Part shown: positions 15,091 to 23,868 of the stretch, piece after piece
Layout: every line of letters starts with the position of its first letter
Position numbering within the stretch: position 1 is the first letter of the stretch
Source of the DNA: DASWED01 sp036394995
GTDB taxonomy: Bacteria; Actinomycetota; UBA4738; JACQTL01
DNA: 37,544 nt
Reading direction: 5' to 3'
NCBI GenBank assembly: GCA_036394995.1
Contig: DASWED010000037.1
Coordinates: 1 to 37,544 of the forward strand
Translations under genes and position numbers: made by a program
The notes under the pieces: model-generated
What the model saw: only the letters and a program-made list of their open reading frames with translations
Told to the model about the DNA's origin: nothing
Database searches by the model: none

Positions 15091-15438
15091 CTAGCTGCGG
15101 GCCTTGGACCTGATCTTGACGATGCGGCGGAGCGTGAGCAGGGCCACAACGGCCACGACCTGGGCCCCCAGAACGATCCGGGTCACGTCGACAGCCGGAC
15201 GCCAGGTCATCTCGCCGTCCCGGATGACGAACGCCCCGACCGGTCGCGCGCTCATGCCGAAGCCGCCCCCCGAGCCGGATCCGGTTCCGTCCGGGCTCTC
15301 GCCGCTTCCACCCCCGCCGCCGCCCTGCACCCTCGCCACCGGGATCACCGTCAGCCCGTTCCGCTCGTATGGCTCGCCGAACACCCGCTTCACCGTGAGC
15401 GTGTCGCGCGCCTGCGCGATGACGTCCTGTACCTGCAT
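15091..15438 (-). CDS. GerW/YtfJ-family protein
   Basis: A 115-residue protein beginning MQVQDVIAQARDTLTVKRVF at ATG 15438, with AAGGAGG 6 nt upstream. The family pattern is clear: RVFGEPYERNGLTVIPVARV, then a Gly/Ser-rich loop, GGFGMSARPVGAFVIRDGEM and a C-terminal hydrophobic segment (IVLGAQVVAVVALLTLRRIV). YtfJ/GerW is named for spore germination in Bacillus, but homologues are common in non-sporulating actinobacteria, where the role is unknown. It stands alone, 60 bp downstream of the giant protein gene's stop, and could be on the same transcript. Confidence 0.85.
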   Translation of the reverse strand: MQVQDVIAQARDTLTVKRVFGEPYERNGLTVIPVARVQGGGGGGSGESPDGTGSGSGGGFGMSARPVGAFVIRDGEMTWRPAVDVTRIVLGAQVVAVVALLTLRRIVKIRSKARS

Positions 15439-15498
15439 GGCCTGCCTCCTTCCGCACTCATCATGCGCCGGCACGCCGGCGGGCGCGGTCGGGGCGGA

Positions 15499-18400
15499 TC
15501 AGGACTCGCAGGAGATCCTGGCGTCTCCCGGGTCGGAGAGGCAGCGGTCGGTGCCCGCTCCCCCGTCGGCCATGTCGTTCCCCCGGACGCCGTCGCGAAC
15601 GTCGATCGTGTCGTTTCCGGCCAGGCCCCGGAGCGCGTTCGGCCCGCCCGCGCCGGTAAGGGCGTCCGCGAAGGCCGACCCCACGGCGTTCTCGATGGCC
15701 GACAGGAGGTCGGAGAACGCCGATCCGGAGGCCGAGCCCGTCGAGAGGTTCACCCGGACACCAGCCCCGGACCAGTCGTACACGACGGTGTCGGAGCCGG
15801 CCCCGCCCGAGATCGTGTTCGATCCCTGGCGCCCCGCCAGGACGTCGGCGCCGCCGCCACCGCTCAGGGCGTCGGGCGCGGGGCCGCCGATCAGGCGGTC
15901 GCTGCCGCCCTGGCCGTTCAGCGTGAGCATCCCGCCGAACGCCGACCCGTCGATCGTGTTGTCCCCGCCGCCCCCGGTGAGCGCGGCGCGCTCGACGCCC
16001 GACAGCGCATCGGATGCGGACCCGAAGGTCAGCGCGGCGTTGCTGAGGGTGAAGTTGACGTCCCCCGTCTCGGACAGCTGGTCGTTGCCGGCCCCGCCGT
16101 TCACGGTGTTGGCCCCCCGCCCGCCCGTCAGCGTGTCCGCCCCGTCCCCGCCGATCAGGGTGTCGGCCCCGTTGCCGCCGATGAGGAGGTCGGCGCCGCC
16201 CATGCCGTTCAGCGTGGCGGCCCCGCTGAACCCGGGCGCGGTCAGCGTGTTCGCGCCGGCGCCGCCGGTGAGCATGGCCCGCTCGACGCCGGCCAGCGAA
16301 TCCACGGCCGAGCCGAACGTCAGGTTCGTGTTCGACAGGTTGAAGTTGACGTCGCCCGACTCCACCACCACGTCGCTTCCCGCGCCGCCGCTCAGGGTGT
16401 TCACGCCGCCCGCCCCGGAGAGCCGGTCGTCGCCGTCACCGCCGGCCAGCGTGTCGGCACCGCCCCCGCCGATCAGGACATCGGTGCCGGCCTGCCCGAA
16501 GAGCGATTCCTGGCCCCCGAACCCGAACCCGTTCAGCGTATTCGCCCCGGCGCCGCCGGTCAGCGTGGCCAGCTCGATCCCGGACAGCGCATCGGTGGAC
16601 GGCCCGAACGTGAGCAGGGCGTTCGTCAGCGTGAAGTTCACGTCGCCGGCCTCGACGAGGCGGTCGGCGCCCGTGCCCCCGGCCACCGTATTCGCGCCCG
16701 TCCCGCCGGTGAGCTGGTCGTCGCCGTCCCCGCCGGCCAGGGAGTCGGGACCCGCGCTCCCCGTGAGGGCGTCGGCGTCCGCCCCGCCGTTCAGGGTGAT
16801 GGCGCTGGGGTAGGCGGGCCCAGTGCCGGAGCCGCCCGTCGCGGAGATCGTGTCGTTCCCCGCGTTCCCGTTCACCGTGATGGCGGAGAACGCGGGCGTC
16901 GCCGGAACGGCCGGCTTGACGTCGGCGTCGTTGTCGCCGTTGAGGTTCACCCCCGAGGCCCCGACCGCCACCGTGTCCGCTCCGGCGCCCCCGTTCACGG
17001 TGAGGGAGTCCTCCGGGCCGAGTGCGGCGATGATCTCGATCTCGGACGTGCCGGAGCCCTCCGCTGTGGCCCCGGGCCCCAGCGGACCGCCGCCGAGGTC
17101 GATCGTCAGCGACTGCGCCCCCGCGTCGCCCCCGACCAGCACGGTGTCGACGTTCGTCATCGTCGCGCCGCCACAGGTCGGGTCCGTGATCCCGGCGCCG
17201 GTCACGTCGAAGCTCGAGCCCGAGCGGTGCAGCGTGACGGCTCCGGCGCCCACGTTCAGCGTGGTCCCGTCGAGATAACAGGCCGGCGGCGCCAGCTCGG
17301 CCACCGTGACGTCCTCGTCGAACTCCTCGTCGGTGACGCTGGCCTCGACCGTGGTCGCCGCGGTGACGTCGAAGCCCACCCCGAAGTTCGCCACCCACGA
17401 CCCCGAGTCGTTCACGGGCGTGACGACGTCCGCGCCGCCGCCCGAGTCTTCGACGTGAACCCCCAGGAAGACCGCGTCGGGCGGCGCGGTGCCGATGACG
17501 CGGTCGTTCGCCTGGTCCAGGGAGTCCACGGTGATCGCGACCAGGGTGTGGTCGACGGAGACCGCTCCCTGGGTGACGTCGACGAACATCCCGGGAACGA
17601 GGTCCTGGCCGTGCGTGGGCTCACCGAGGGCGAAGCACCCGTCGGCATCGGTGGGAACCGGCCCGGAGAACAGCGTCGAGCCGCCCGGCGAGGACCTGAT
17701 CGTCGCGGTGGCCGACGAGCTCGCCAGGAACCCACACCCGTTCACCTCGTCGGTCCCGAGGTGGGCCTCGATGGTCGCGGGGGTCCTGTCGACGACGGTC
17801 GAGTTCCCCACGCCGTCCCGGACCCGCACCTCGAAGTGCGCCCCCGGGTTGAGTTGGTCGCCGAAGTCGGCGGTCCAGGCGCCGCCGCCGTCGGCCGTCA
17901 CGGTCATGCCGTCTCCGCGCTCCGGGAGGCCGAACCCGACCTCGACCTCGGCGCCGGGAGGAGCCGTTCCGGAGATGAGGTCGGTCGCGAAGTCGAAGAT
18001 CGCGGTGAGCGTCGCCAGCGTCGTCGACCTCGCGACGACGCCGTCGGTGGCCCTGACGAACCTCCCCGCCACGAGGTCCTGGCCGTGCACGGCCCGGCTC
18101 ATCGAGAAGCAGCCGAGCCCGTCGGCGGGCGTGGCGCCGCTGAACAGCGTGGTCCCCCCGAAGGCGGTCCTGATCGTGACCGTCACCGGGTCCCCCGGCC
18201 CGAAGCCACATCCGTCGACGAGATCGGAGGGCAGGCTCCCGTTGATGGACGGGGCCAGCGCGGCGGCGTTCGTGGTGTCGCCCTCGAGGTCCCTGATCTC
18301 GGCATGCGCCGCCGACCCGTTCACGATGTCCACGAGGCCGGCGAACTTCGCGGTCCACGCCCCGGTCCCGTCCGCGGTCACCGTCTTCGTGGCGCCCCTC

Positions 18401-19845
18401 GTGGGGCTCTCGGCCCGTACGACCACCTGCGCGCCCGGGGCGGCGGTCCCGGTCACCTTGTCGGCGCCGGGATCGACCGCGGTGATCGCCAGGGCCGCGA
18501 TGGTCAACTCGTCGCTGTGCGTCCCGTCGGTCGCGGAGACGACCATCCCGGGTCCGAGGTGCTGGCCGTGCTGCAGGCCGAAGAGGATGAACCCGCCGTT
18601 GCCGAAGAATCCATTGACTCCGCCGGTGGGGAACTCCCCGCTGAACAGGACCGTCCCGCCAGGAGCGTCCTTCACGGTCACGGTCACGGAGGAGTTCGGA
18701 GTGAAGCCGTCGCCTCCGATCTCCTCCGAGCTGAGGTCGGCCCGGATGGAGGGGACCCGCCGCGAAGCGACGGTTCCGTCACCGTCTCCGTCATGAACCG
18801 TCCCGGAGACCGTGACCCCGGCCGTCAGGTCGAACACGCCCGAGAAGTCGGCCGCCCACGCGCCCGCCCCGTCGGCCGTCACGTGGATCGAGGCGTCGGA
18901 CGAGCCGTCCTGGACCTCCGCTCCGACGTCCACGTCGGCGTTCGCCGGCGCGGTCCCGGCCGCCGTCTCGGCGACCGCGTCGATGTCGTCCACCGAGACG
19001 GACACCAGCGTGACGTCCTTGGACCGGATCCCGTCGGTCGCCGAGACGAACATGCCGGGAGCGAGGCCCTGCCTGTGCTGGTCCCGTCCAATGGAGAAGC
19101 AGTCGCCGTCGGTGGACGCCGGGCCGCTGAACAGCTGGGTGCCGCCCGGGGCGTCCTTGATCGTGACCGTCACCGAGCCGTTCGAGACGAACCCGCACCC
19201 CTCGACGGCGTCCAACGTGATGTCGCCGTCGACCCTGGCGGGATCCCGCTGCGCCGTGGTCGCGTCGCCGTCGCCGTCGAAGATCTGCGCCCCGCCGTGC
19301 AGGAAGGGGGTGATGTCGACCGCGATCGCTCCGAAGTCCGCCACCCAATCCCCCGAGCCGTCCGACGTGACCACCAGCTCCTCGTGGAACGCGTCGTAGT
19401 CGTCCACGGACACCGTCACTGCGGTGGAGGGCGAGGCGGTGCCGGTGACGATGTCGTTCGCCGGGTCCACCAGGTCGACGGAGAGCGGGACCAGGGTGAG
19501 CTCCTTGGTGCTCGATCCGTCGGTGACCGAGATGAACACTCCGGGGGCCAGGTCGACACCGTACTGGCCCGGATCGAAGTCGAAGCACCCCTCCCCGTCC
19601 GTGGGGACGTCGGTGTTGAGGAGCTGCGCGCCGCCGGGCGAATCCTTGACCGTGACCGTGGCCGAGGCGATGGGTGCGAAGTTGCAGCCGTACATGAAGT
19701 CGCCGCTGACGGAGGCCTGGACCCACGGCGACGGGTCCGCCGCCGCAGGCGTCGCCACCGCGAGCGAGCCCACGATGAACAGTGCGGCGATGAGCGTCGC
19801 CGGCGACCTGCGCCCCCGGCCGGCCGAGCTCCGGCCCCCTCTCAT
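15499..19845 (-). CDS. giant exported protein: five ~160-aa repeats plus RTX-like array
   Basis: A 1448-residue protein starting at ATG 19845 (GGAGG 5 nt upstream). A signal peptide covers about 1-36 (LIAALFIVGSLAVATPAAA-DP). Residues ~40-853 are five tandem units of 157-167 residues, each with a GCGF-type cysteine segment, a SVTVTVKDAPGG-LFSG strand pair, PGMFVSATDG and GAWTADFG, which look like bacterial Ig-like domains in pairs. A linker leads to residues ~920-1440, an RTX-like array (GGAGADTL, GGDGDDQLTGG, GGTGADRL) interrupted by three near-identical AGDVNFTLTNALLTFG-type inserts. It ends CLSDPGDARISCES. RTX repeats usually bind calcium after export. No protease or lipase domain, LPXTG anchor or type I secretion gene is seen. 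Likely an adhesin or surface-layer protein. Confidence 0.9.
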   Translation of the reverse strand: MRGGRSSAGRGRRSPATLIAALFIVGSLAVATPAAADPSPWVQASVSGDFMYGCNFAPIASATVTVKDSPGGAQLLNTDVPTDGEGCFDFDPGQYGVDLAPGVFISVTDGSSTKELTLVPLSVDLVDPANDIVTGTASPSTAVTVSVDDYDAFHEELVVTSDGSGDWVADFGAIAVDITPFLHGGAQIFDGDGDATTAQRDPARVDGDITLDAVEGCGFVSNGSVTVTIKDAPGGTQLFSGPASTDGDCFSIGRDQHRQGLAPGMFVSATDGIRSKDVTLVSVSVDDIDAVAETAAGTAPANADVDVGAEVQDGSSDASIHVTADGAGAWAADFSGVFDLTAGVTVSGTVHDGDGDGTVASRRVPSIRADLSSEEIGGDGFTPNSSVTVTVKDAPGGTVLFSGEFPTGGVNGFFGNGGFILFGLQHGQHLGPGMVVSATDGTHSDELTIAALAITAVDPGADKVTGTAAPGAQVVVRAESPTRGATKTVTADGTGAWTAKFAGLVDIVNGSAAHAEIRDLEGDTTNAAALAPSINGSLPSDLVDGCGFGPGDPVTVTIRTAFGGTTLFSGATPADGLGCFSMSRAVHGQDLVAGRFVRATDGVVARSTTLATLTAIFDFATDLISGTAPPGAEVEVGFGLPERGDGMTVTADGGGAWTADFGDQLNPGAHFEVRVRDGVGNSTVVDRTPATIEAHLGTDEVNGCGFLASSSATATIRSSPGGSTLFSGPVPTDADGCFALGEPTHGQDLVPGMFVDVTQGAVSVDHTLVAITVDSLDQANDRVIGTAPPDAVFLGVHVEDSGGGADVVTPVNDSGSWVANFGVGFDVTAATTVEASVTDEEFDEDVTVAELAPPACYLDGTTLNVGAGAVTLHRSGSSFDVTGAGITDPTCGGATMTNVDTVLVGGDAGAQSLTIDLGGGPLGPGATAEGSGTSEIEIIAALGPEDSLTVNGGAGADTVAVGASGVNLNGDNDADVKPAVPATPAFSAITVNGNAGNDTISATGGSGTGPAYPSAITLNGGADADALTGSAGPDSLAGGDGDDQLTGGTGANTVAGGTGADRLVEAGDVNFTLTNALLTFGPSTDALSGIELATLTGGAGANTLNGFGFGGQESLFGQAGTDVLIGGGGADTLAGGDGDDRLSGAGGVNTLSGGAGSDVVVESGDVNFNLSNTNLTFGSAVDSLAGVERAMLTGGAGANTLTAPGFSGAATLNGMGGADLLIGGNGADTLIGGDGADTLTGGRGANTVNGGAGNDQLSETGDVNFTLSNAALTFGSASDALSGVERAALTGGGGDNTIDGSAFGGMLTLNGQGGSDRLIGGPAPDALSGGGGADVLAGRQGSNTISGGAGSDTVVYDWSGAGVRVNLSTGSASGSAFSDLLSAIENAVGSAFADALTGAGGPNALRGLAGNDTIDVRDGVRGNDMADGGAGTDRCLSDPGDARISCES
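15502..17286 (-). repeat. RTX-like Gly/Asp repeat array
   Basis: The C-terminal ~595 codons of the giant protein. Nonapeptide-like GGxGxDxLx units occur in several runs, with three copies of a ~40-residue insert containing DVNFxLxNxxLTFG and GVERAxLTGGxGxNT. The GC-rich repetition makes this stretch prone to assembly collapse. Confidence 0.85.
17287..19728 (-). repeat. five tandem ~160-codon protein repeats
   Basis: Units of about 163, 163, 167, 157 and 164 residues, counted from the translated sequence. They share GCGF, VTVTI-D-PGG, LFSG, GQDL-PGMFV-ATDG, GTAPPGA-V-V and GAWTADF segments. The third unit lacks the first Cys and has a longer Gly/Phe loop. Confidence 0.85.
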
Positions 19846-19908
19846 GCGAACCTCCACCCCGGCGCGGGGCGGCCCCCCTTGCGCTGCGGACAGGCCCCGC
19901 GCCACGTG

Positions 19909-19925
19909 GCAGCGACCCTCGCTGC
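19909..19925 (-). other. hairpin in 5' leader of the giant gene
   Basis: A 6-bp inverted repeat (GCAGCG/CGCTGC, 5-nt loop) lies in the ~85-nt leader downstream of the predicted transcription start. It does not match a riboswitch that I know. Confidence 0.3.
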
Positions 19926-19936
19926 TGCCTGGTCCG

Positions 19937-19965
19937 ATTCCAGACCCCTTGGAGCAGGGTGTCAA
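19937..19965 (-). promoter_or_regulatory. sigma-70-like promoter of the giant exported protein
   Basis: TTGACA (19965-19960) and TGGAAT (19942-19937) with a 17-bp spacer, followed by a ~85-nt leader and a GGAGG ribosome site. This is the best-matching canonical promoter in the window. Confidence 0.65.
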
Positions 19966-20062
19966 GGGCTTTCGGCCCGCCCGGCGGAGGACCCGTGCGG
20001 GTTTGGAGGGGTTCGTCCAAGAACCGGGCTCTGCCGGGATCCGGGAGGCCGTGGAAGGGGAG

Positions 20063-20350
20063 CTACGCGGCGGCCGGGCCTCGGGTCTCGGGCGCGGCGG
20101 CGGGTATGGCCGGCGCGGGCTCGGCCGGCCAGCGGCGGCGCTCCCACCACAGGATCCAGTTCCGGCCGGAGATGTGCCCGGTCTGCCACTCCCAGGCCGA
20201 CCCCACCGGATCGGAACCGCCGCCGACGGGGCGGACGGTCCCGTCGCCGAGGACGACGGCCACGACGTCCGTGTCGCCGGCCTCGGCCGGGCTCGGCGGC
20301 GTCGGGACCGGCCTGATGGCCTGGGCGCTGCGGGTCTCGATCGCGCTCAT
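20063..20350 (-). CDS. small hypothetical protein
   Basis: A 95-residue protein from ATG 20350, preceded by GGTGGGAG. It begins MSAIETRSAQAIRPVPTPPS and has a likely folded core DVVAVVLGDGTVRPVGGGSD followed by SAWEWQTGHISGRNWILWWE. It ends in an Ala/Pro-rich tail. No signal peptide, helix or recognised domain. It is divergent from the large AAA/TPR protein and shares a 122-bp control region with it, so the two may be functionally linked. The upstream open frame to 20923 is antisense shadow. Confidence 0.6.
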   Translation of the reverse strand: MSAIETRSAQAIRPVPTPPSPAEAGDTDVVAVVLGDGTVRPVGGGSDPVGSAWEWQTGHISGRNWILWWERRRWPAEPAPAIPAAAPETRGPAAA

Positions 20351-20392
20351 TGCTCCCACCTTTCCTGCGACGCGGGGCGCACCGACCATCTG

Positions 20393-20433
20393 GCGTTCGG
20401 GAACGCGCAACATCGTTGGGCCGAAGGCAACGA
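20393..20433. promoter_or_regulatory. two inverted repeats in divergent gap
   Basis: GCGTTC-GG-GAACGC (20393-20406) and TCGTTG-N9-CAACGA (20413-20418 / 20428-20433) lie side by side between the small hypothetical gene and the AAA/TPR gene. A TACACT hexamer at 20435-20440 is a possible -10 for the plus-strand gene. Operators for a dimeric regulator are inferred. Confidence 0.4.
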
Positions 20434-20472
20434 CTACACTGGCGAGCCCCCGGTGCCCGGGGGGGTGGATCC

Positions 20473-23400
20473 GTGGAGACGCAGAGAGCCCAGCCCGCAC
20501 CACGCACGCCCGGCCGGCTGTTCGTCGGCCGGCAGCAGGAGATGGCGGAGCTGTCCGCCCTGCTCGACGACGCCGTCGCGGGCCGGGGCGGCCTGGCCCT
20601 GCTGGTGGGTGAGCCCGGCATCGGCAAGACGCGCACGGCCGAGGAGTTCGCCGGCCTGGCCCGCGATCGGGGCGTGACCGTCCGGTGGGGGTCGGCCTTC
20701 GAGGGCCAGGGAACCCCCGCGTACTGGCCGTGGGTCGAGATCCTCCGCGAGGAGGCCTCGGGCTCGGGCGCGGCCGGCGCGGAGCCGGGTGAGGAGGGTC
20801 CCTCCGCCGACTCCCTTGCTCAGCTGCTCCAGGAGGCGGGCGAACGTGTCGAGGCGCCGTCGTCGCTGTCGGCGCTCCCGCCCGAGCGGGCCCGGTTCCG
20901 GCTGTTCGACGGGGTCTCCTCACTGCTGCGGGCAGCGTCGCGCCGCGCTCCCCTGCTGATCGTCATCGACGACCTGCACTGGGCGGACGAGCCGTCGCTC
21001 CTGCTGCTGGAGTTCGTGGTGCGGGAGATCCAGTCCTCGCCGGTCCTCGTGGTGGGGACCTACCGGGCCGAGGAGCTGGGCCGGCAGCACCCGCTGAGCC
21101 CCGTGCTGGGCCGGCTGACCATGGCCCGCCGGCTGGCCCTCCGGGGGTTCTCCGGCGACGAGGTGGCCGAGCTCATCGAGGCGTCCGCCGGATCGATCCC
21201 GTCGGCCGCGCTCGTCGAGACCGTGCACCAGATGACCGAGGGGAACCCGTTCTTCGTGGCCGAGGTGGTCCGCCTGCTGGCCGCGAACCGACTGGAGCCG
21301 GGCGGGGACGGGACGTGGAGCGTGGCCGTCCCCCAGGGCGTGCGGGAGGTCATCGGCCGGCGCCTGGGCGGGCTGTCGGAGGACTGCAACGCGATCCTCC
21401 GGGTGGCGTCGGTGATCGGACGGGACTTCGGGGCGAAGCTCCTGGCGCGAGTGGCCGAGGTCGAACCGGACGAGCTGCTGTCGCTCCTCGAAGAGGCCGG
21501 GGCCGGTGGGCTGGTCGAGGAGGTCCCCGGCGCGATCGGGCACCACCGGTTCTCCCATGCGCTGGTCCGGGAGACGCTGTACGCCGAGCTCACGACCATC
21601 CAGCGCGTCCGGTACCACCGGCGTGTGGCCGAGACGCTCGAGGAGCTGTACGGCCCGGCCTCCCCGGTGCACCTCAACGAGCTGGCCCACCACTACCTGG
21701 AGGCCGCGCCTTCCGGGGACCTCCACGCCGCCGTGGCGTACGCGCGGATGGCCGCCGAGCGCGCGGTGGAGCTGCTGGCGTACGAGGAGGCCGTCCGGCT
21801 GTACGAGTCCGCGCTCCAGGCCCTGGAGCTGCTGGGCGGCGGCGACGACATGCGGTCCCAGATGCTGCTCGGCCTGGGAGACGCCATGTGGCGCTCGGGG
21901 GACGAGGCCGGGGCCAGCACGGCCTTCCGGGAGGCGGTGGAAGCCGCCCGGCGGGCCGGCGACCCGGAGCTGCTGGGCCGGGCCGCCCTGGGACCCGGCT
22001 CCGTGGTGGTGATGCTCGGCCTCGAGGTCGGCATCCCGAACGAGCCCCAGATCGCGCTGCTGGAGGAGGCCCTGGCCGCGCTCGACGGCATGGAATCCGA
22101 CCTCCGCTCGCGGATCCTGGCCCGGCTGGCCGCGCACCTGTACTGGTCGGCGGGAACCCAGTCGCGGCGTTCCGAGCTCGCCGCAGAGGCTGTGGAGCTC
22201 GCTCGCCGCCTGGACGATCCGGACGCCCTCGCCTACGCCCTGTCGGCGCGGCACTGGGCGACGTGGACCCCCGACAACCTGGAGGAGCGGATGACGACGG
22301 CCGACGAGGTCATCCGGCTGGCTTCCCGCCGTGGGAACCGGCTGTTGGAGGGCCTGGGCCGGGTGTATCGGGTGATGGACCTCCTCGAGGCGGGACGGAT
22401 GGTGGAGGCCGGGCGGGAGGCCGCCCTCGTCGGCCGTATCGGCGACGAGCTCCGAGACCCGACGACCCAGTGGTTCGCAGCCCTCTGCCTGGGCATGGAC
22501 GCGATCCTCGAGGGCCGGTTCACCGACGGGGAGCGGCTGGCCGAGGACGCCCTCCGGCTGGGGCGGGGAGCGATGACCGGGGACTCCACGTGGGCCACGA
22601 TGGGCTACGCGATGCAGGTGTTCTGCATCGGCCTGCACCGCGGCGTCATCGACCAGGTGGAGGGGGCGGTCCGAGGGATGGTCCACGCCATCCCGAACCT
22701 CCCCGCGCTCCAGTGCACCCTGGCCCAGGCCTCCGCGCTGATGGGCCGGGAGGCCCAGGCCCGGACGGACTTCGAGGCCGTGGCCCGCGACGGGTTCGCC
22801 GGGGTCCCCCGGGACGTGACGTGGCTGTCGGCCCTCGTCGACGCGGCGCACGCCTGCCACCTGCTGGACGACCGGGACCGGGCCGGGGTGCTGTACGGCA
22901 TGCTGCTGCCATTCGCCGACCGGCACGTCGTGATCGGGCCGGCCGCCGCCGTCCTCGGCCCCGTCTCGCTCTTCCTGGGGGTCCTGGCCACCACGCTGGA
23001 ACGGTGGGAGGACGCCGAGGTCCACTTCGTCCACGCCGAGGAGGAGGACCGGCGGACGGGCAACCGGCCGTTCGAGGCCCACGCGCTGCTGTACCACGGC
23101 CAGATGCTCCTGCGGCGGGGGGACCCGGCGGACCGGACGCGCGCCGAGGAGCTCGTGCGCGAGGCCCTCGACATCGGACGGGAAGTCGGGATGCGCAAGA
23201 CGGTGGACGACGCCGAGGGGCTCCTCGGGGCGGCTCCAGGTTCGGCGGCGGTCGGTCCGGACCGGTCACCGGTCCCGTCGGGGATGTTCCGCCGGGAGGG
23301 CGAGTTCTGGACCGTCGGCCTGGGCGGCACGGTCGCCCGGCTCAAGGACGCGAAGGGCCTCCGGTACATCGCCCACCTCCTGATCCGGCCGGGCGTGGAG

Positions 23401-23862
23401 GTGCACGTCATGGACCTGGTCACGGCGGCGTCGGGTGCCGGCGGGGGCGCGCGGACGACGGTCTCGGTCGCCCAGGACGGCCTCACCGCCGCGAGGCCGG
23501 GCGACGCGGGCGAGGTGCTGGACGCGAGGGCCCGCGAAGCCTACCGCGCCAGGCTGGAGGACCTTCGCAGCGAGCTGGAAGAGGCCGAGGAGAATAACGA
23601 CCCCGAGCGGGCGGGGAAGGCGCGCTGGGAGATCGACGCGATCGCCGACCAGCTGTCGTCGGCCGTCGGGTTGGGCGGCCGCTCCCGCCGCGCCGCCTCC
23701 CCCGCCGAACGCGCCAGGGTCAACGTGCGGAACGCCATCAGCGCCTCCCTGAAGGTGATCCGGAAGCACGACGAGCCCCTGTGGCGCCACCTCTCGAACG
23801 CCATCCGCACCGGCACGTTCTGCAGCTACGAGCCCGAGCGTCCCGTGGACTGGTCCCTGTAG
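20473..23862 (+). CDS. large AAA ATPase with TPR region, regulator-like
   Basis: A 1129-residue protein (GTG 20473, weak GGTGG upstream). The N-terminal AAA_16-type ATPase has LFVGRQQEMAELSALLDDAV, Walker A GEPGIGKT (46-53), Walker B LLIVIDDLHWADEPS and the sensor-like GTYRAEELG. A winged-helix-like stretch follows (GGLSEDCNAILRVASVIGRD), then ~500 residues of TPR-like helices. No LuxR HTH or cyclase domain is seen. Instead the C-terminal ~200 residues form a module found at the end of many such proteins: REGEFWTVGLGGTVARLKDA, KGLRYIAHLLIRPGVEVHVM, a charged coiled coil and NAISASLKVIRKHDEPLWRH. A STAND-type signalling ATPase is likely; trigger and output unknown. Confidence 0.88.
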   Translation: METQRAQPAPRTPGRLFVGRQQEMAELSALLDDAVAGRGGLALLVGEPGIGKTRTAEEFAGLARDRGVTVRWGSAFEGQGTPAYWPWVEILREEASGSGAAGAEPGEEGPSADSLAQLLQEAGERVEAPSSLSALPPERARFRLFDGVSSLLRAASRRAPLLIVIDDLHWADEPSLLLLEFVVREIQSSPVLVVGTYRAEELGRQHPLSPVLGRLTMARRLALRGFSGDEVAELIEASAGSIPSAALVETVHQMTEGNPFFVAEVVRLLAANRLEPGGDGTWSVAVPQGVREVIGRRLGGLSEDCNAILRVASVIGRDFGAKLLARVAEVEPDELLSLLEEAGAGGLVEEVPGAIGHHRFSHALVRETLYAELTTIQRVRYHRRVAETLEELYGPASPVHLNELAHHYLEAAPSGDLHAAVAYARMAAERAVELLAYEEAVRLYESALQALELLGGGDDMRSQMLLGLGDAMWRSGDEAGASTAFREAVEAARRAGDPELLGRAALGPGSVVVMLGLEVGIPNEPQIALLEEALAALDGMESDLRSRILARLAAHLYWSAGTQSRRSELAAEAVELARRLDDPDALAYALSARHWATWTPDNLEERMTTADEVIRLASRRGNRLLEGLGRVYRVMDLLEAGRMVEAGREAALVGRIGDELRDPTTQWFAALCLGMDAILEGRFTDGERLAEDALRLGRGAMTGDSTWATMGYAMQVFCIGLHRGVIDQVEGAVRGMVHAIPNLPALQCTLAQASALMGREAQARTDFEAVARDGFAGVPRDVTWLSALVDAAHACHLLDDRDRAGVLYGMLLPFADRHVVIGPAAAVLGPVSLFLGVLATTLERWEDAEVHFVHAEEEDRRTGNRPFEAHALLYHGQMLLRRGDPADRTRAEELVREALDIGREVGMRKTVDDAEGLLGAAPGSAAVGPDRSPVPSGMFRREGEFWTVGLGGTVARLKDAKGLRYIAHLLIRPGVEVHVMDLVTAASGAGGGARTTVSVAQDGLTAARPGDAGEVLDARAREAYRARLEDLRSELEEAEENNDPERAGKARWEIDAIADQLSSAVGLGGRSRRAASPAERARVNVRNAISASLKVIRKHDEPLWRHLSNAIRTGTFCSYEPERPVDWSL

Positions 23863-23868
23863 CGACTC

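Noticed and set aside
19846..19930. Possible c-di-GMP-type riboswitch in the leader of the giant gene
   Set aside because: A GCGCAAGG segment resembles part of the GEMM consensus, but the GGCAAACC core and GNRA tetraloop partners are absent.
15463..20316. A 4.85-kb plus-strand open frame antisense to the giant exported protein
   Set aside because: The translation is Arg/Gly/Pro/Val-rich without domains, and the minus-strand protein has a signal peptide, tandem repeats and an RTX array. It is a high-GC codon-position shadow.
20393..20406. LexA/SOS box
   Set aside because: The palindrome is GTTC-GG-GAAC, the reverse order of the actinobacterial CGAAC-N4-GTTCG box.
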